Source of the DNA: Notoacmeibacter marinus
GTDB taxonomy: Bacteria > Pseudomonadota > Alphaproteobacteria > Rhizobiales > Rhizobiaceae
Direction: 5' to 3'
DNA length: 64,000 nucleotides
NCBI RefSeq assembly: GCF_002238045.1
Contig: NZ_NBYO01000001.1
Location: 1,402,161-1,466,160, forward strand
Part shown: positions 45,688 through 56,992 of the stretch, piece by piece
Layout: every line of letters begins with the position of its first letter
How positions within the stretch are numbered: position 1 is the first letter of the stretch
Program-made: the position numbers and the translations under genes
Notes under the pieces: model-generated
What the model was told of the DNA's origin: nothing
Databases searched by the model: none
What the model saw: only the letters and a program-made list of their open reading frames with translations

Positions 45688-46497
45688 ATGCGTCACTTGC
45701 CTATCGCCTTGTCCGCCATCGCTTCGCTACTCGGCGGAGCCGGCGCCCATGCTGCCGATTACGACTACAATCCGCCATTGGTGGAAGAGGCCGCTTTTCC
45801 GGAAATGGAAGAGTATGTGCCTGTCGAAACAAAGACGCAGTGGTACATTCGCGGCGATCTGGGCGTAGATATCATGAATATTCCGGAGACGTTCAGCAGT
45901 AGCGATTCGACATCCTACAATTCGATCGGCTCGATCAGCGGTTCCATCGCCGCTGGCTACTATTTCAACGATCTCTTCCGGATGGAAGGTGAACTTGGCT
46001 ATACGGGTCTCGGCGATTTCGACACCGATCCGACCTCCGCTCTTTGTCCAGGGACGGACACGGCGATTCCAGGATCGACAACGGTGCCGTGCTTCGTCGA
46101 AAGGGATGGCGGCTCGCATGCATGGTCGTTTCTGGTCAGCGGCTTTTTCGACTTCGGCACCTTTGCTCGCATCACCCCCTATGTCGGTGCGGGTGCAGGC
46201 ATCGCCTACACCGATTACGGCGTGAAGACCGAAACCGAATGCACCAGTGCCGGCACCCGCACATGCTCGTTTCCCGGCACGCTCTACAATGACGAACGGG
46301 AGCGGGAGTTCAAGTTTGCCTATCAGCTTAGCGCAGGCGCATCCTACGATCTGACGGACAGGCTGAAGCTCGATCTCGGTTATCGCCTGTTCGGTATTCC
46401 GGGCGCCAAACAGGCGGTCCGCGATGGCGACGATGTGAAGTTCGAAGACAGCACCATGCAGCACCAGATTCGTCTCGGCCTGCGTCTGGACCTGTAA
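45688..46497 (+). CDS. Outer-membrane beta-barrel protein, second copy
   Basis: A 269-residue barrel related in kind, but not closely in sequence, to the preceding one. The signal peptide is RHLPIALSAIASLLGGAGAHA. Barrel strands are seen in GSIAAGYYFNDLFRMEGELG and RITPYVGAGAGIAYTDYGVK, ending with HQIRLGLRLDL, where the terminal hydrophobic residue fits outer-membrane insertion. It has a perfect CtrA box upstream and its own terminator. Confidence 0.87.
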   Translation: MRHLPIALSAIASLLGGAGAHAADYDYNPPLVEEAAFPEMEEYVPVETKTQWYIRGDLGVDIMNIPETFSSSDSTSYNSIGSISGSIAAGYYFNDLFRMEGELGYTGLGDFDTDPTSALCPGTDTAIPGSTTVPCFVERDGGSHAWSFLVSGFFDFGTFARITPYVGAGAGIAYTDYGVKTETECTSAGTRTCSFPGTLYNDEREREFKFAYQLSAGASYDLTDRLKLDLGYRLFGIPGAKQAVRDGDDVKFEDSTMQHQIRLGLRLDL

Positions 46498-46523
46498 CCC
46501 GGTCCTCCGATATCCGTCTCAGG

Positions 46524-46554
46524 CCGCCCGGTTCGAAAGGACCGGGCGGTTTTC
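46524..46554 (+). terminator. Intrinsic terminator after the second barrel gene
   Basis: CCGCCCGGT pairs with ACCGGGCGG around TCGAAAGG, then TTTT. Confidence 0.9.
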
Positions 46555-46565
46555 CTTGACGGAAG

Positions 46566-46613
46566 CCCTCGCAGCTTCTAAGGCGGCTGCGGGCCATCCC
46601 TCCCCAACGAGGG
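46566..46613 (+). ncRNA. Probable serC leader motif: two tandem hairpins
   Basis: Hairpin one pairs CCCTCGCAGC with GCTGCGGG (46566-46593, one bulge). Hairpin two pairs CCCTC with GAGGG around CCCAAC (46598-46613). Two short hairpins just before serC are what I recall of the alphaproteobacterial serC RNA motif, whose ligand is unknown. The last hairpin ends 30 bases before the ATG. Confidence 0.6.
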
Positions 46614-46643
46614 ACGCTCTATCTGTGAGGATAGGAGACATCG

Positions 46644-47810
46644 ATGACAGATAATACCAAGCCGGCCACGCGCCCGGCTCGCCCCTACTTTTCGTCCGGC
46701 CCCTGCGCCAAGCGCCCTGGATGGACCCTCGAAGCCCTGACCGACGCCCTTCTTGGCCGGTCCCACCGCTCCAAACCCGGCAAGACCCGTTTGCAACACG
46801 CGATCGATCTGACGCGTGATGTTCTGCAGGTGCCCGATACGCATCGCATCGGCATTGTGCCCGGTTCCGACACCGGCGCGGTGGAAATGGCGATGTGGAC
46901 CATGCTCGGCCAGCGCGGCGTCGATGTCGTGGCCTGGGAGAGCTTCGGCTCCGGCTGGGTCACCGATGTGCTCAAGCAACTCAAGCTCAACGATGCTCGC
47001 AAGATCGAAGCGCCCTATGGCGAACTGGCCGATCTCGGCGAGGTCGATTTCGACCGCGACGTCATCTTCACGTGGAACGGCACGACGTCTGGCGTTCGGG
47101 TGCCCAATGGCGATTTCATTCCCGAGGATCGTGGCGGTCTGACCATTTGCGACGCGACCTCGGCCGCCTTCGCCCAGGATCTGCCCTTCGACAAGCTCGA
47201 CGTGGTAACGTTCTCCTGGCAGAAGGTGCTGGGCGGCGAAGGGGCCCACGGCGTCATTATTCTTGGACCGCGCGCCGTCGAACGGCTCGAAAGTTATACG
47301 CCCGATCGCGCCCTACCGAAAATCTTCCGTCTGACGAAGGGCGGCAAGCTGATCGAAGGCGTCTTCAAGGGCGAGACGATCAACACGCCCTCCATGCTCT
47401 GCGTGGAAGATTATATCGATGCGCTGGAATGGGCCAAATCGGTCGGCGGCCTGTCCGGCCTGATCGGGCGTGCCGATGCCAATGCCCAAGTGCTTTGGGA
47501 TTTCGTCGATAAGAATGACTGGATCGGCAATCTGGCCAAGGACCCGGCGACCCGCTCCAACACGTCGGTCTGCCTGACGATCACCGATCCGGATGTGCTC
47601 GCGCTCGATGCGGACGGTCAGGAGGCCTTTGCAAAAGCGCTGGTCGGCCAGCTCGACAAGGAGGGCGTCGCCTACGATATCGGCGCCTATCGCGATGCGC
47701 CGGCAGGTCTTCGCATCTGGGCAGGCGCAACGGTCGAAACGGCCGATCTCGAAGCGCTCATACCCTGGCTGGCCTACGCGTTCGAGACACAGAAGAAGTC
47801 GCTCGGCTGA
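46644..47810 (+). CDS. serC: Phosphoserine aminotransferase SerC
   Basis: SerC converts 3-phosphohydroxypyruvate to phosphoserine with glutamate and PLP. The 388-residue protein belongs to the alphaproteobacterial long type, starting near [16 protein letters not shown]. The PLP Lys lies in [17 protein letters not shown]. serA follows after 98 bases, so the first two serine-pathway steps are encoded together. The leader has a probable serC RNA motif. Confidence 0.97.
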   Translation: MTDNTKPATRPARPYFSSGPCAKRPGWTLEALTDALLGRSHRSKPGKTRLQHAIDLTRDVLQVPDTHRIGIVPGSDTGAVEMAMWTMLGQRGVDVVAWESFGSGWVTDVLKQLKLNDARKIEAPYGELADLGEVDFDRDVIFTWNGTTSGVRVPNGDFIPEDRGGLTICDATSAAFAQDLPFDKLDVVTFSWQKVLGGEGAHGVIILGPRAVERLESYTPDRALPKIFRLTKGGKLIEGVFKGETINTPSMLCVEDYIDALEWAKSVGGLSGLIGRADANAQVLWDFVDKNDWIGNLAKDPATRSNTSVCLTITDPDVLALDADGQEAFAKALVGQLDKEGVAYDIGAYRDAPAGLRIWAGATVETADLEALIPWLAYAFETQKKSLG

Positions 47811-47908
47811 GCGGCATCCCAATTTCGGCGGGCGGCGCCGTGCCGCTCGCTTCCATCCCCTAAATCGAATTTCGGGCCCTGAGCCCGTATCAGCAGGAGG
47901 CCAGGACC

Positions 47909-49507
47909 ATGGCGCCGCGCGTTCTTATTTCCGACAAGCTTTCCAACGCCGCCGTCCAGATATTCAAGGACAAGGGCATCGATGTCGACTTCCAGCCCGA
48001 TGTCGGCAAGGACAAGGAAAAGCTGGCCGAGATCATCGGCAACTATGACGGGCTGGCGATCCGCTCGGCGACGAAAGCGACCGAAAAGCTGATCGAAAAG
48101 GCGACCAATCTGAAGGTGATCGGCCGCGCCGGCATCGGCGTCGACAATGTCGATATCCCGGCCGCTTCTCGCAAGGGCATCATCGTGATGAACACGCCCT
48201 TCGGCAATTCCATCACGACCGCCGAACATGCCATCGCCATGATGTTCGCTCTCGCCCGCCAGATCCCGCAAGCCAATGAAAGCACCCATGCCGGCAAGTG
48301 GGAGAAGAGCAAGTTCATGGGCGTGGAAATCACCGGCAAGACGCTCGGCATCATCGGCGCGGGCAATATCGGATCGATCGTCGCGTCCCGCGCCATCGGG
48401 CTGAAGATGAATGTCGTCGCCTTCGACCCGTTCCTGACCCAGGAGCGCGCCACGCAGATCGGCGTCAGGAAAGTCGAACTGGACGAGCTGTTCGCCCGGG
48501 CCGACTTCATCACGCTGCATACGCCGCTGACCGACAAGACCCGCGCGATCATCGACGCGGCGGCCTTCGCCAAGATGAAGGACGGCGTTCGCATCATCAA
48601 TTGCGCCCGCGGCGGCTTGATCGTCGAAAGCGATCTCGTCGAAGCGCTGAAGAGCGGCAAGGTCGCCGGAGCCGGCCTCGACGTGTTCGAGGAGGAGCCG
48701 GCCAAGGAGAACCCGCTGTTCGGCATGGACAACGTGGTCTGCACGCCGCATCTCGGAGCTTCCACCAGCGAGGCCCAGGAAAACGTTGCGCTGCAGGTCG
48801 CCGAGCAGATGAGCGATTATCTGAACACAGGCGCCGTTACCAACGCCATCAACATGCCGTCCATCTCGGCGGAGGAAGCGCCGGTTCTGAAGCCCTTCGT
48901 CAAACTGGCGGAAATGCTGGGCTCTTTCGTCGGCCAGGTCACCGATTCGCCGATCCGCGAAGTGGAGATCATCTTCGATGGCGCCACGGCCGAAATGAAC
49001 ACCCGCGCGCTGGTGTCCGCCGCCATTTCGGGGCTGATGCGGCCGCAGATGCCGGAAGCGAACATGGTCTCCGCGCCGCTTCTGGCCAAGGAACGCGGCG
49101 TCATCGTTTCGGAAGTCCGACGCGACAAGAGCGGTGTCTTCGACGGCTATATCATGCTGCGCGTCAAGGCGAACGATACGACCCGCACCGTAGCCGGCAC
49201 CGTCTTCTCCGACGGCAAGCCGCGCTTCATCCAGATCAAGGGCATCAATATCGATGCGGAGATCGGGCGGCACATGGTGTACACGACCAATATCGACAAG
49301 CCGGGCTTCATCGGCGCGCTGGGCACCACGCTCGGCGCGAGCGGCGTCAACATCGCCAATTTCCAGCTCGGCCGAAAGGAAGCGGGCGGCGACGCCATCG
49401 CGCTTCTCTATGTCGACGGGCCGGTGTCCGATGAGGTGATAAAGAAGCTGACCGAACAGCCGCAGATCATCCGCGCGAAACCGCTTTCCTTCGACGTCGA
49501 GGGCTAA
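47909..49507 (+). CDS. serA: D-3-phosphoglycerate dehydrogenase SerA
   Basis: SerA oxidises 3-phosphoglycerate with NAD as the first serine-pathway step. The 532-residue long form has an NAD-binding domain (LGIIGAGNIGSIVASRAIGL), the catalytic GARGG-type and DVFEEEPAKENPLF regions, an intervening domain and a C-terminal ACT domain (VYTTNIDKPGFIGALGTTLG), which usually gives serine feedback inhibition. AGGAGG before the ATG is strong. A terminator follows. Confidence 0.98.
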   Translation: MAPRVLISDKLSNAAVQIFKDKGIDVDFQPDVGKDKEKLAEIIGNYDGLAIRSATKATEKLIEKATNLKVIGRAGIGVDNVDIPAASRKGIIVMNTPFGNSITTAEHAIAMMFALARQIPQANESTHAGKWEKSKFMGVEITGKTLGIIGAGNIGSIVASRAIGLKMNVVAFDPFLTQERATQIGVRKVELDELFARADFITLHTPLTDKTRAIIDAAAFAKMKDGVRIINCARGGLIVESDLVEALKSGKVAGAGLDVFEEEPAKENPLFGMDNVVCTPHLGASTSEAQENVALQVAEQMSDYLNTGAVTNAINMPSISAEEAPVLKPFVKLAEMLGSFVGQVTDSPIREVEIIFDGATAEMNTRALVSAAISGLMRPQMPEANMVSAPLLAKERGVIVSEVRRDKSGVFDGYIMLRVKANDTTRTVAGTVFSDGKPRFIQIKGINIDAEIGRHMVYTTNIDKPGFIGALGTTLGASGVNIANFQLGRKEAGGDAIALLYVDGPVSDEVIKKLTEQPQIIRAKPLSFDVEG

Positions 49508-49540
49508 GGCGCGACACCTCCATTGATGGGAAACCGAAGC

Positions 49541-49567
49541 GGCGGGCGTCAGCGCCCGCCGTTTTTT
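49541..49567 (+). terminator. Intrinsic terminator after serA
   Basis: GGCGGGCG and CGCCCGCC pair around a four-base loop, followed by TTTTTT. It lies just before the stop of the convergent EamA gene. Confidence 0.93.
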
Positions 49568-49569
49568 CA

Positions 49570-50493
49570 TCAGGTCTTCGGTTTGAACCGCTCGGCAAGT
49601 GCGATGCCGCTGAAGATCAGGCCGAGCGACAGGGCCTGCCAGAGTTCGAACGTCTCGCCAAGTACGATCACGGCCAGTAGCGTGCCCCAGATGGGCACCA
49701 GATTGATGAAGAGGCCGGCGCGGTTGCCGCCGATCAGTTCGTTGCCGCGAATATAGAGGCTCTGGCTGAAGATAGACGGAAAGATCGCGGCGAAGAGGAC
49801 GACGCCCCAGCCGGTCGCGTCCGGCATCAGGAGGTCGCCGTTCGCTGCTTCCCAGAAGGCGTAAGGGATAGCGGCAATCAGCGCACCTGCCGACATGCCT
49901 GTCATGGTGGATTGCCAGTGAAGCGCGGCAGGCTTGGAGCGCAAGGCCACCGTATAGGATGCATAGACGAGCACGGCCAGCAGCAGCAGGGCGTCGCCGC
50001 GGTTGATCTGTAAGGTCGCCAGATTGGCCGGATCGCCCTGCGCCGCGACCATGGCGACGCCGCACAGGCCCAGAATCAGACCGACGATCTGAAGGATGCC
50101 CGGTCGCATACGAAAGATCAGAAAGTTCAACAGAAAGATTGCCACCGGCATGCCACCCTGGGCGATGGCTGCGTTGATCGCGGTGGTGAAATTGAGCGCC
50201 GAATAAAGCAGGATATTGAAAAGCGCAAAACCGAGACTGCCAAGAACCATGAGATGAGGCAGGGCACGGCGTAGCTTCGGCCAGTCGTCGCGAAGCCGCG
50301 GCCCGCTGATCGCCAGTAGAACAATGAGAGCGACGAGCCAGCGCAGCATCGTCAGCATGCCAGGCGAAACGTGCCCGCTCGCCATGCGTCCCGCCACGGC
50401 GTTCGCACCCCAGAACAGTGTGGTCAGCGTCAGCATTCCGTAGGCGGCGATGGCAGGGCTGATGGGCAGGGAGGTCGGGTTGGATGCGCGCAT
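49570..50493 (-). CDS. EamA/DMT-family transporter
   Basis: A 307-residue membrane protein with about ten helices in two EamA repeats (AYGMLTLTTLFWGANAVAGR in the first; INRGDALLLLAVLVYASYTV in the second). Substrates in this family range from amino acids to sugars; this one cannot be assigned. The start MRASNPTSLPISPA at 50493 is chosen because the longer frame has no helix-like leader. It is convergent with serA and divergent from purA. Confidence 0.9.
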   Translation of the reverse strand: MRASNPTSLPISPAIAAYGMLTLTTLFWGANAVAGRMASGHVSPGMLTMLRWLVALIVLLAISGPRLRDDWPKLRRALPHLMVLGSLGFALFNILLYSALNFTTAINAAIAQGGMPVAIFLLNFLIFRMRPGILQIVGLILGLCGVAMVAAQGDPANLATLQINRGDALLLLAVLVYASYTVALRSKPAALHWQSTMTGMSAGALIAAIPYAFWEAANGDLLMPDATGWGVVLFAAIFPSIFSQSLYIRGNELIGGNRAGLFINLVPIWGTLLAVIVLGETFELWQALSLGLIFSGIALAERFKPKT

Positions 50494-50705
50494 GAATGCT
50501 GGCCTACTTCGCGATGGACGGCCGAAGCAAGCGTCGATGTGTCCCCGAAACAGCTGCCGGCATGCAGTGCTATTACAAATTTGTCGGTGGGGTGGTCGGC
50601 AAGACCGCATTCACCCGCTATAAGGCGCGCGTTTGCCGACAGTCGGATTGCGTTCGCATGGCCGGACCCGCTGTCTCGATTTCAAACCGTGAGCCGGAGC
50701 AGCAA

Positions 50706-51998
<1,293 letters not shown>

Positions 51999-52122
51999 GA
52001 CGCTATTGACGGTGAGATGGCGACGCGATTTGAAAGATCAGTGAAAATCGTTACGTTCCCGCTATTCCGCGCCGTTGAACTGGCGCGAATGAATAAGCAG
52101 GACGGGCAAAGGTAGCAGACGA

Positions 52123-53847
52123 ATGGCGGATATCGCGGCGGTTCTGAAAAAGACGATCGAGGGTCTTCCCCGTCACGATGCCGGCATTCGCGCCAAGGTC
52201 TATGACAAGGCCCGAGCGCAGATCAAGGCGAAGCTTCTGGCGGCCAAGCCCGACGCCGACCGGTCAGTCATCGACCGCAACATGGCGGTGGTGGAGCGCG
52301 CCATTCGCGCCGTCGAGGACGATTACCGGTTCCAAGACGAGCTGGGCGATGTGCTGGGCACCGAAGAGGCGCAACGCATCCAGTCAGCCTCGGCCGAGCC
52401 TGCGCCGGAACCCGTGTTCGACAACCGCCAGGCGGACGAGCCGGAACCGGTCTCGCCGCCGGAAGAAACGCTCTACGACGATCCGTCCTCGGACGAACCG
52501 ACCGCGCGGCCCGACACGGGATCGGCTTATGTCGACGATCCCGTCTTCAGCGAGATGATCGGCGAAGGCAAAGCGTCGCCACCGCCGCCACCGGCGGACG
52601 CGCCAGAGCTCGCCAATGCCGCACCTGAACTGACGCCCGAGCCGTTCGAGCAGGAGATGCCGCGCGCCGACGAGCCGACCAGCCCGCTCGATGAAGTGAC
52701 AGCGGACACGTCCGACACGGTCATGGTCGCCCCGCTTCATGATGGCGCAGACCATGATTCCCGTCTGACCGAACCCGCCGAGCCCGACGCAGACACGTCG
52801 GAACGACCGGAGGAACAGTCTCGCGTCGCCGATCGGCGTCCGGCCGAACGCAAGCCGAGACGCTGGGGTGTGATCGCCGCCGCCCTGATCGTTCTTCTGC
52901 TTGCCGGCGGGCTTGGGGCCGCGGCCTATTTCGTGCCTGAATTCGGCGACGAGCAGATCGCCGCAATCGAGGACACGTTCGATGGCCTGCTCGGCGACGA
53001 TGCCGGTTCGGCCATCGATGCGCCCGCAGACAGTGCTTCCGATACGGTGTCGCCGACGGACGCCGATACCGACCAAACCCGCCCGGAGAAGTTTACGCAG
53101 CGCCTTTCGCCGGATGGCTCCGAAAGCGATGCCGGGCCGGCAGGCGAACCCGTCGACGAGTTCGGCGAGGGCACCTCGGTCGCACCGCTGACCGTCGCGC
53201 GCGCCGATGCGGAGCAGGAGGGGCAGCCGACAGACAGCGCAGCAGCAGAAAATCCACAGGACGACGCCCAGGCGCAGCCGGCCGTGCAGGTCGGTCAGCG
53301 CGCCATCTATTCGGAAGAGCGGACGGCCAATGAAGAGTTGCGCCGGTTGCAGGGAAGCGTGGTGTGGAGCAAGGTGCAGGAGCAGCCGGGGCCCGATATG
53401 GAAGTCGAGCCGGCCCTACGCGCCGATCTCTACATCCCCGACACCGGCACATCGATGCGGATGACGATGCGCCGTAATGGCGACCGTTCATTGCCGGCCA
53501 GCCACGTGATCGAAGTGATTTTCGAGCCCACGACCCAGGAGCCCGGACGCAGCGTGCGCAATATCCTCCGGATGATGTTCAAGGAAAGCGAGGCCGCGCC
53601 CGGCAATCCGCTCAACGCCTTTCCCGCCGAAATCGGCAGCAATTTTTTCCTGATGATGCTGGATGAAGGGCAGCAGGCCCGGCAGGCCAATCTCGAACTG
53701 ATCCGCAATCGGGACTGGATCGATCTGCTGGTCATCCTGGAAGCGGGGCGGCGGGCGCTCTTCACGATGGAAAAGGGGCTGCCCGGCACCGACGTCGTGG
53801 ATGAGGTGCTCGATTACTGGCAGCAAAATCCGCTGGCGGATAGCTGA
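52123..53847 (+). CDS. purA-linked single-pass membrane protein with acidic linker
   Basis: A 574-residue protein of unknown function. The N-terminus (residues 1-80, VYDKARAQIKAKLLAAKPDA) is basic-helical, followed by a long acidic Glu/Pro/Asp region, one membrane helix at about residues 246-267 (GVIAAALIVLLLAGGLGAAA), and a compact C-terminal domain with RRLQGSVVWSKVQEQ and FFLMMLDEGQQARQAN. The orientation puts the acidic part in the cytosol. Similar genes follow purA in other Hyphomicrobiales as I recall. Confidence 0.8.
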   Translation: MADIAAVLKKTIEGLPRHDAGIRAKVYDKARAQIKAKLLAAKPDADRSVIDRNMAVVERAIRAVEDDYRFQDELGDVLGTEEAQRIQSASAEPAPEPVFDNRQADEPEPVSPPEETLYDDPSSDEPTARPDTGSAYVDDPVFSEMIGEGKASPPPPPADAPELANAAPELTPEPFEQEMPRADEPTSPLDEVTADTSDTVMVAPLHDGADHDSRLTEPAEPDADTSERPEEQSRVADRRPAERKPRRWGVIAAALIVLLLAGGLGAAAYFVPEFGDEQIAAIEDTFDGLLGDDAGSAIDAPADSASDTVSPTDADTDQTRPEKFTQRLSPDGSESDAGPAGEPVDEFGEGTSVAPLTVARADAEQEGQPTDSAAAENPQDDAQAQPAVQVGQRAIYSEERTANEELRRLQGSVVWSKVQEQPGPDMEVEPALRADLYIPDTGTSMRMTMRRNGDRSLPASHVIEVIFEPTTQEPGRSVRNILRMMFKESEAAPGNPLNAFPAEIGSNFFLMMLDEGQQARQANLELIRNRDWIDLLVILEAGRRALFTMEKGLPGTDVVDEVLDYWQQNPLADS

Positions 53848-53931
53848 GCGGCCTGCATGCCCGTCTGTTCGAAGGTGGCCGAGAAAACGAGCCTCTATTC
53901 GTAAAGGCCGCCCCACCGCCCTCCTGGCGCA

Positions 53932-54663
53932 TCAGACCAGAAGCATCAGCGCCGAATAGCCAGCTGTTCCAAGAATGAATGGCAAGAAGCGGCTTTCGCG
54001 TTCTTCCGGCAGTTCCTCTTTCAAGACGTTGAGAACAACCCCGCCTGCCAGAAAGGCGAAAAGAAAACCTATACCGACTTCGGGAATGGTCACAGTCGCA
54101 CCGAGGCCGAAACCGACGATGACCGCGGCCGCAAGGCACCAGCGGCCGATCCGATCGTAGCGGTCCTTGTGGTCTTCGCGCAGTCCGAAATCGTTGGTCA
54201 CGAAATGCAGCGCCATGGCCACGCCATAGAAGATGAGCGAGCGGACACCCGGCTCTTCGCGATGAAACAGCAGATAGCCGATCAGAACATTATAGAGGGT
54301 GAAAGACGCGATATGGAGCCAGAAGATGTCCGCACCGACCGCGTCAGACCGCCGGTCCTGCCGTGCGCGTCCGAGGGACAATTTGGCCGCCCGTTCCAGC
54401 CCGTAAAAGACCACAAGACCAGCCAGCGCCAGAATATAGATCCCCATATCCGCGCCGGCGACGCCGGTTTGCAGAGCCTCGGCGAAAACCGCCTGGTGCT
54501 CGGCCAGCTCCGGCAGGATGTGAAGGAAGACGTAGGCGACCGCCACGCCGCCAGCGGCGGACAGCCAACGGCTTCTCGGTACAGACGCCAGAAAGCGCAA
54601 GCGACCAATAAACAGGTGCGTCAACGCGAATATGGCAACGAAGGGAAGGCTCAGAAAAAGCAT
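53932..54663 (-). CDS. Polytopic membrane protein, ZIP-like features
   Basis: A 243-residue integral membrane protein with about seven helices. HILPELAEHQAVF near residue 50 and ALHFVTNDFGLREDHKD near residue 150 recall the His-containing helices of ZIP metal transporters, but the match is partial and the length differs. It lies downstream of rpoH on the same strand. No function can be claimed. Confidence 0.6.
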   Translation of the reverse strand: MLFLSLPFVAIFALTHLFIGRLRFLASVPRSRWLSAAGGVAVAYVFLHILPELAEHQAVFAEALQTGVAGADMGIYILALAGLVVFYGLERAAKLSLGRARQDRRSDAVGADIFWLHIASFTLYNVLIGYLLFHREEPGVRSLIFYGVAMALHFVTNDFGLREDHKDRYDRIGRWCLAAAVIVGFGLGATVTIPEVGIGFLFAFLAGGVVLNVLKEELPEERESRFLPFILGTAGYSALMLLV

Positions 54664-54807
54664 AGGCCGGCTTGGGTAGGGTTTGTCATGGCCAGCGGCT
54701 AATTAACGGATGCCCGCCTTATTTCCAGATTCAACGATGCGCTCGCACATATGGCGCACCCGCTCCTGACAGTCGGCCAGTAGGAACACCCATATGAAAC
54801 GAACTAT

Positions 54808-54829
54808 GGGGACCGACGATACGGTCCCC
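54808..54829. terminator. Hairpin downstream of rpoH
   Basis: GGGGACCG and CGGTCCCC form a perfect eight-base-pair stem with a six-base loop, 13 bases past the rpoH stop. There is no T tract, so termination may be partial. Confidence 0.5.
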
Positions 54830-54841
54830 ACAGCGTAGACG

Positions 54842-55750
54842 TTACGATGCACTCAGCGCCTCGGTTGGCGTGTTCTGTTCCAGTTTCTTGGCGGCGTCCT
54901 GCATCTGTTCCTGAACCTTCTCGAAGGCACGGACTTCGATCTGGCGAACGCGTTCGCGGCTGACCCCGAACTCGCCGGATAGTTCCTCCAGCGTGATCGG
55001 GTCTTCCGACAGTCGCCGAGCCTGGAAGATGCGCTTCTCGCGATCGTTCAGGATGTCCATGGCATCGGACAGCATCGCCCGGCGCGTTTCCAGCTGGTCC
55101 TGCTCCAGCAGCATGTCTTCCTGGCTCTCGCTCTCGTCGACCAGCCAGTCCTGCCACTGTCCGCTTTCACCTTCGCTGGCGCGAATTGGCGCATTCAGCG
55201 ACGCATCGCCACCCAGGCGGCGGTTCATCGAGATCACGTCTTCTTCCGTCACCTTCAGACGGGTGGCGATCTCCTTGACCTGATCGGGATGCAGGTCGCC
55301 ATCCTCCAGCGCCTGGATCTTGCTCTTTGTCTTCCGCAGGTTGAAGAACAGCCGCTTCTGATTGGCCGTCGTGCCCATCTTGACGAGTGACCATGAACGA
55401 AGAATATATTCCTGAATGGCGGCGCGAATCCACCACATGGCGTAGGTCGCCAAGCGGAAACCGCGCTCCGGTTCGAATTTCTTAACGGCCTGCATCAGGC
55501 CGACATTGCCCTCGGAAACCACTTCGCCGATCGGCAAGCCGTATCCGCGATAGCCCATCGCGATCTTGGCAACGAGCCGCAGATGGCTCGTTACGAGCTT
55601 ATGGGCAGCCTCGGTGTCCTCATGCTCGGCGTAACGCTTGGCGAGCATGTATTCTTCATCCGGTTGAAGCATGGGGAAGCGCCGGATTTCTTCCAGATAC
55701 CGCGTCAGCCCCCCTTCACCGGTGGCAACGCTTGGTAATGTCTGGGCCAT
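54842..55750 (-). CDS. rpoH: RNA polymerase heat-shock sigma factor RpoH
   Basis: Sigma-32 directs transcription of heat-shock genes. The 302-residue protein has the region 2 core (YAMWWIRAAIQEYILRSWSL) and the RpoH box TANQKRLFFNLRKTKSKI, diagnostic for this sigma factor, plus region 4 (ITLEELSGEFGVSRERVRQI). GGAGGG precedes the ATG at 55750. A TATAAT on the minus strand at 55855-55850 may be its -10. The 5' leader contains a hairpin (55800-55828). Confidence 0.98.
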   Translation of the reverse strand: MAQTLPSVATGEGGLTRYLEEIRRFPMLQPDEEYMLAKRYAEHEDTEAAHKLVTSHLRLVAKIAMGYRGYGLPIGEVVSEGNVGLMQAVKKFEPERGFRLATYAMWWIRAAIQEYILRSWSLVKMGTTANQKRLFFNLRKTKSKIQALEDGDLHPDQVKEIATRLKVTEEDVISMNRRLGGDASLNAPIRASEGESGQWQDWLVDESESQEDMLLEQDQLETRRAMLSDAMDILNDREKRIFQARRLSEDPITLEELSGEFGVSRERVRQIEVRAFEKVQEQMQDAAKKLEQNTPTEALSAS

Positions 55751-55916
55751 AAAGCACCCTCCTTGGTGTTAACGGCTCCCTTTTGAGGCAAGCCGCGCCG
55801 GTCGTTCCTCGTAATCCCTCAGACGACCGAAAAGCTGGTTTACGTAGTAATTATAACGGCCAAACGCCAGAGATGTTTCATTTAGCAACCGTTAAATATC
55901 TAAAATCGCTGTAATA

Positions 55917-56936
55917 TTAGCTGATGTTCGCGGTGTTTTCGCACGCGCCCAACGCGTCGATGAGGGTTGCCATATCGGCCGGCGGCTCGGTCGTGAAACT
56001 CAGACGTTCGTTTGTCCGCGGGTGATGAAACGCAAGATGCCGTGCGTGCAACGCCTGGCGTGCAAATGCTTCGACTGCGTTTCTGGCATGTTCCGGCAGC
56101 TTGTTGGCTTTCGTGGCATGGGCCGCGCCATAGGTTGCATCGCCGATCAGGGGATGGCCGATATGGGCCATATGAACGCGTATCTGGTGCGTCCGTCCCG
56201 TTTCCAGGCGACACTCCACCAGCGCCGCGGTGGCCGTTCCGTTTTCTCTCCTGCCGAATTGTCGCTCCACGGTGAAATGCGTAACGGCATGGCGCGCATC
56301 GGGCCTCGACGCCGGTACGACGGCTCGGCGGGTCCGGTCGGAGGATGAGCGGCCCAGTGGCGCATCGATCACGCCAAGGGTTCGGTCGGGCGTACCCCAG
56401 CACAGAGCGACATAGGCCCGCGCGAGGGCGCCATCGCGTCCGTGGGCGGCAAAGGCTGCCGATAGCGATCTGTGGGCGTGGTCGGTCTTCGCGACCACCA
56501 TGACGCCGGATGTGTCACGGTCGAGCCGGTGAACGATGCCGGGCCTCTTCACGCCGCCAATACCGGACAGGCTGTCTCCGCAGTGATGAATGAGGGCGTT
56601 CACCAGGGTGCCGTCCGGCACGCCGGCGCCCGGATGGACTACGAGGCCGACTGGCTTGTCGATGACGATAATATCGTCGTCCTCGAAGAGAATATCCAGC
56701 GGAATGGCTTGCGGGCGGGGCAGGGGATCTTCCGCATCGGGCAGAACGATGCGCACCGTGCCGCTTGCCGGGAGTTTCGATTTTGGCTCGGCCACGATCG
56801 CGTTGTCGATCGTAACGGCGCCCGCGCGTAGCAATGCCTGGATCCGACCCCGCGACAGATCGGGTGCAAGACGCGCCGCCAAAGCCTGATCGATGCGCCT
56901 TCCCGCATCGGCGCCGTCGAGGATGATCTCTTTCAT
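55917..56936 (-). CDS. rluD: Ribosomal large-subunit pseudouridine synthase RluD-like
   Basis: A 339-residue RluA-family pseudouridine synthase. An S4 RNA-binding region (RLAPDLSRGRIQALLRAG) precedes the catalytic motif HRLDRDTSGVMVVAKT with the nucleophilic Asp. RluD sites are in 23S rRNA helix 69. The start at 56936 (MKEIILDGADAGRRI) is preferred to the ATG at 56969. rpoH is 166 bases downstream on the same strand. Divergent from the small membrane protein gene. Confidence 0.94.
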   Translation of the reverse strand: MKEIILDGADAGRRIDQALAARLAPDLSRGRIQALLRAGAVTIDNAIVAEPKSKLPASGTVRIVLPDAEDPLPRPQAIPLDILFEDDDIIVIDKPVGLVVHPGAGVPDGTLVNALIHHCGDSLSGIGGVKRPGIVHRLDRDTSGVMVVAKTDHAHRSLSAAFAAHGRDGALARAYVALCWGTPDRTLGVIDAPLGRSSSDRTRRAVVPASRPDARHAVTHFTVERQFGRRENGTATAALVECRLETGRTHQIRVHMAHIGHPLIGDATYGAAHATKANKLPEHARNAVEAFARQALHARHLAFHHPRTNERLSFTTEPPADMATLIDALGACENTANIS

Positions 56937-56992
56937 CGGAACGCTCACTCGTCTATCAGGATCCGGCACTTATCACGAAGCAGGAAGCGATC

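Noticed and set aside
47774..50065. 763-codon minus-strand frame across serA and the EamA gene
   Set aside because: serA is unambiguous on the plus strand and the frame has no recognisable domain outside the EamA region, which is read in another frame.
50496..50705. In-frame upstream extension of purA
   Set aside because: The extra 70 residues are not part of PurA and lack a ribosome site; the frame is open by chance.
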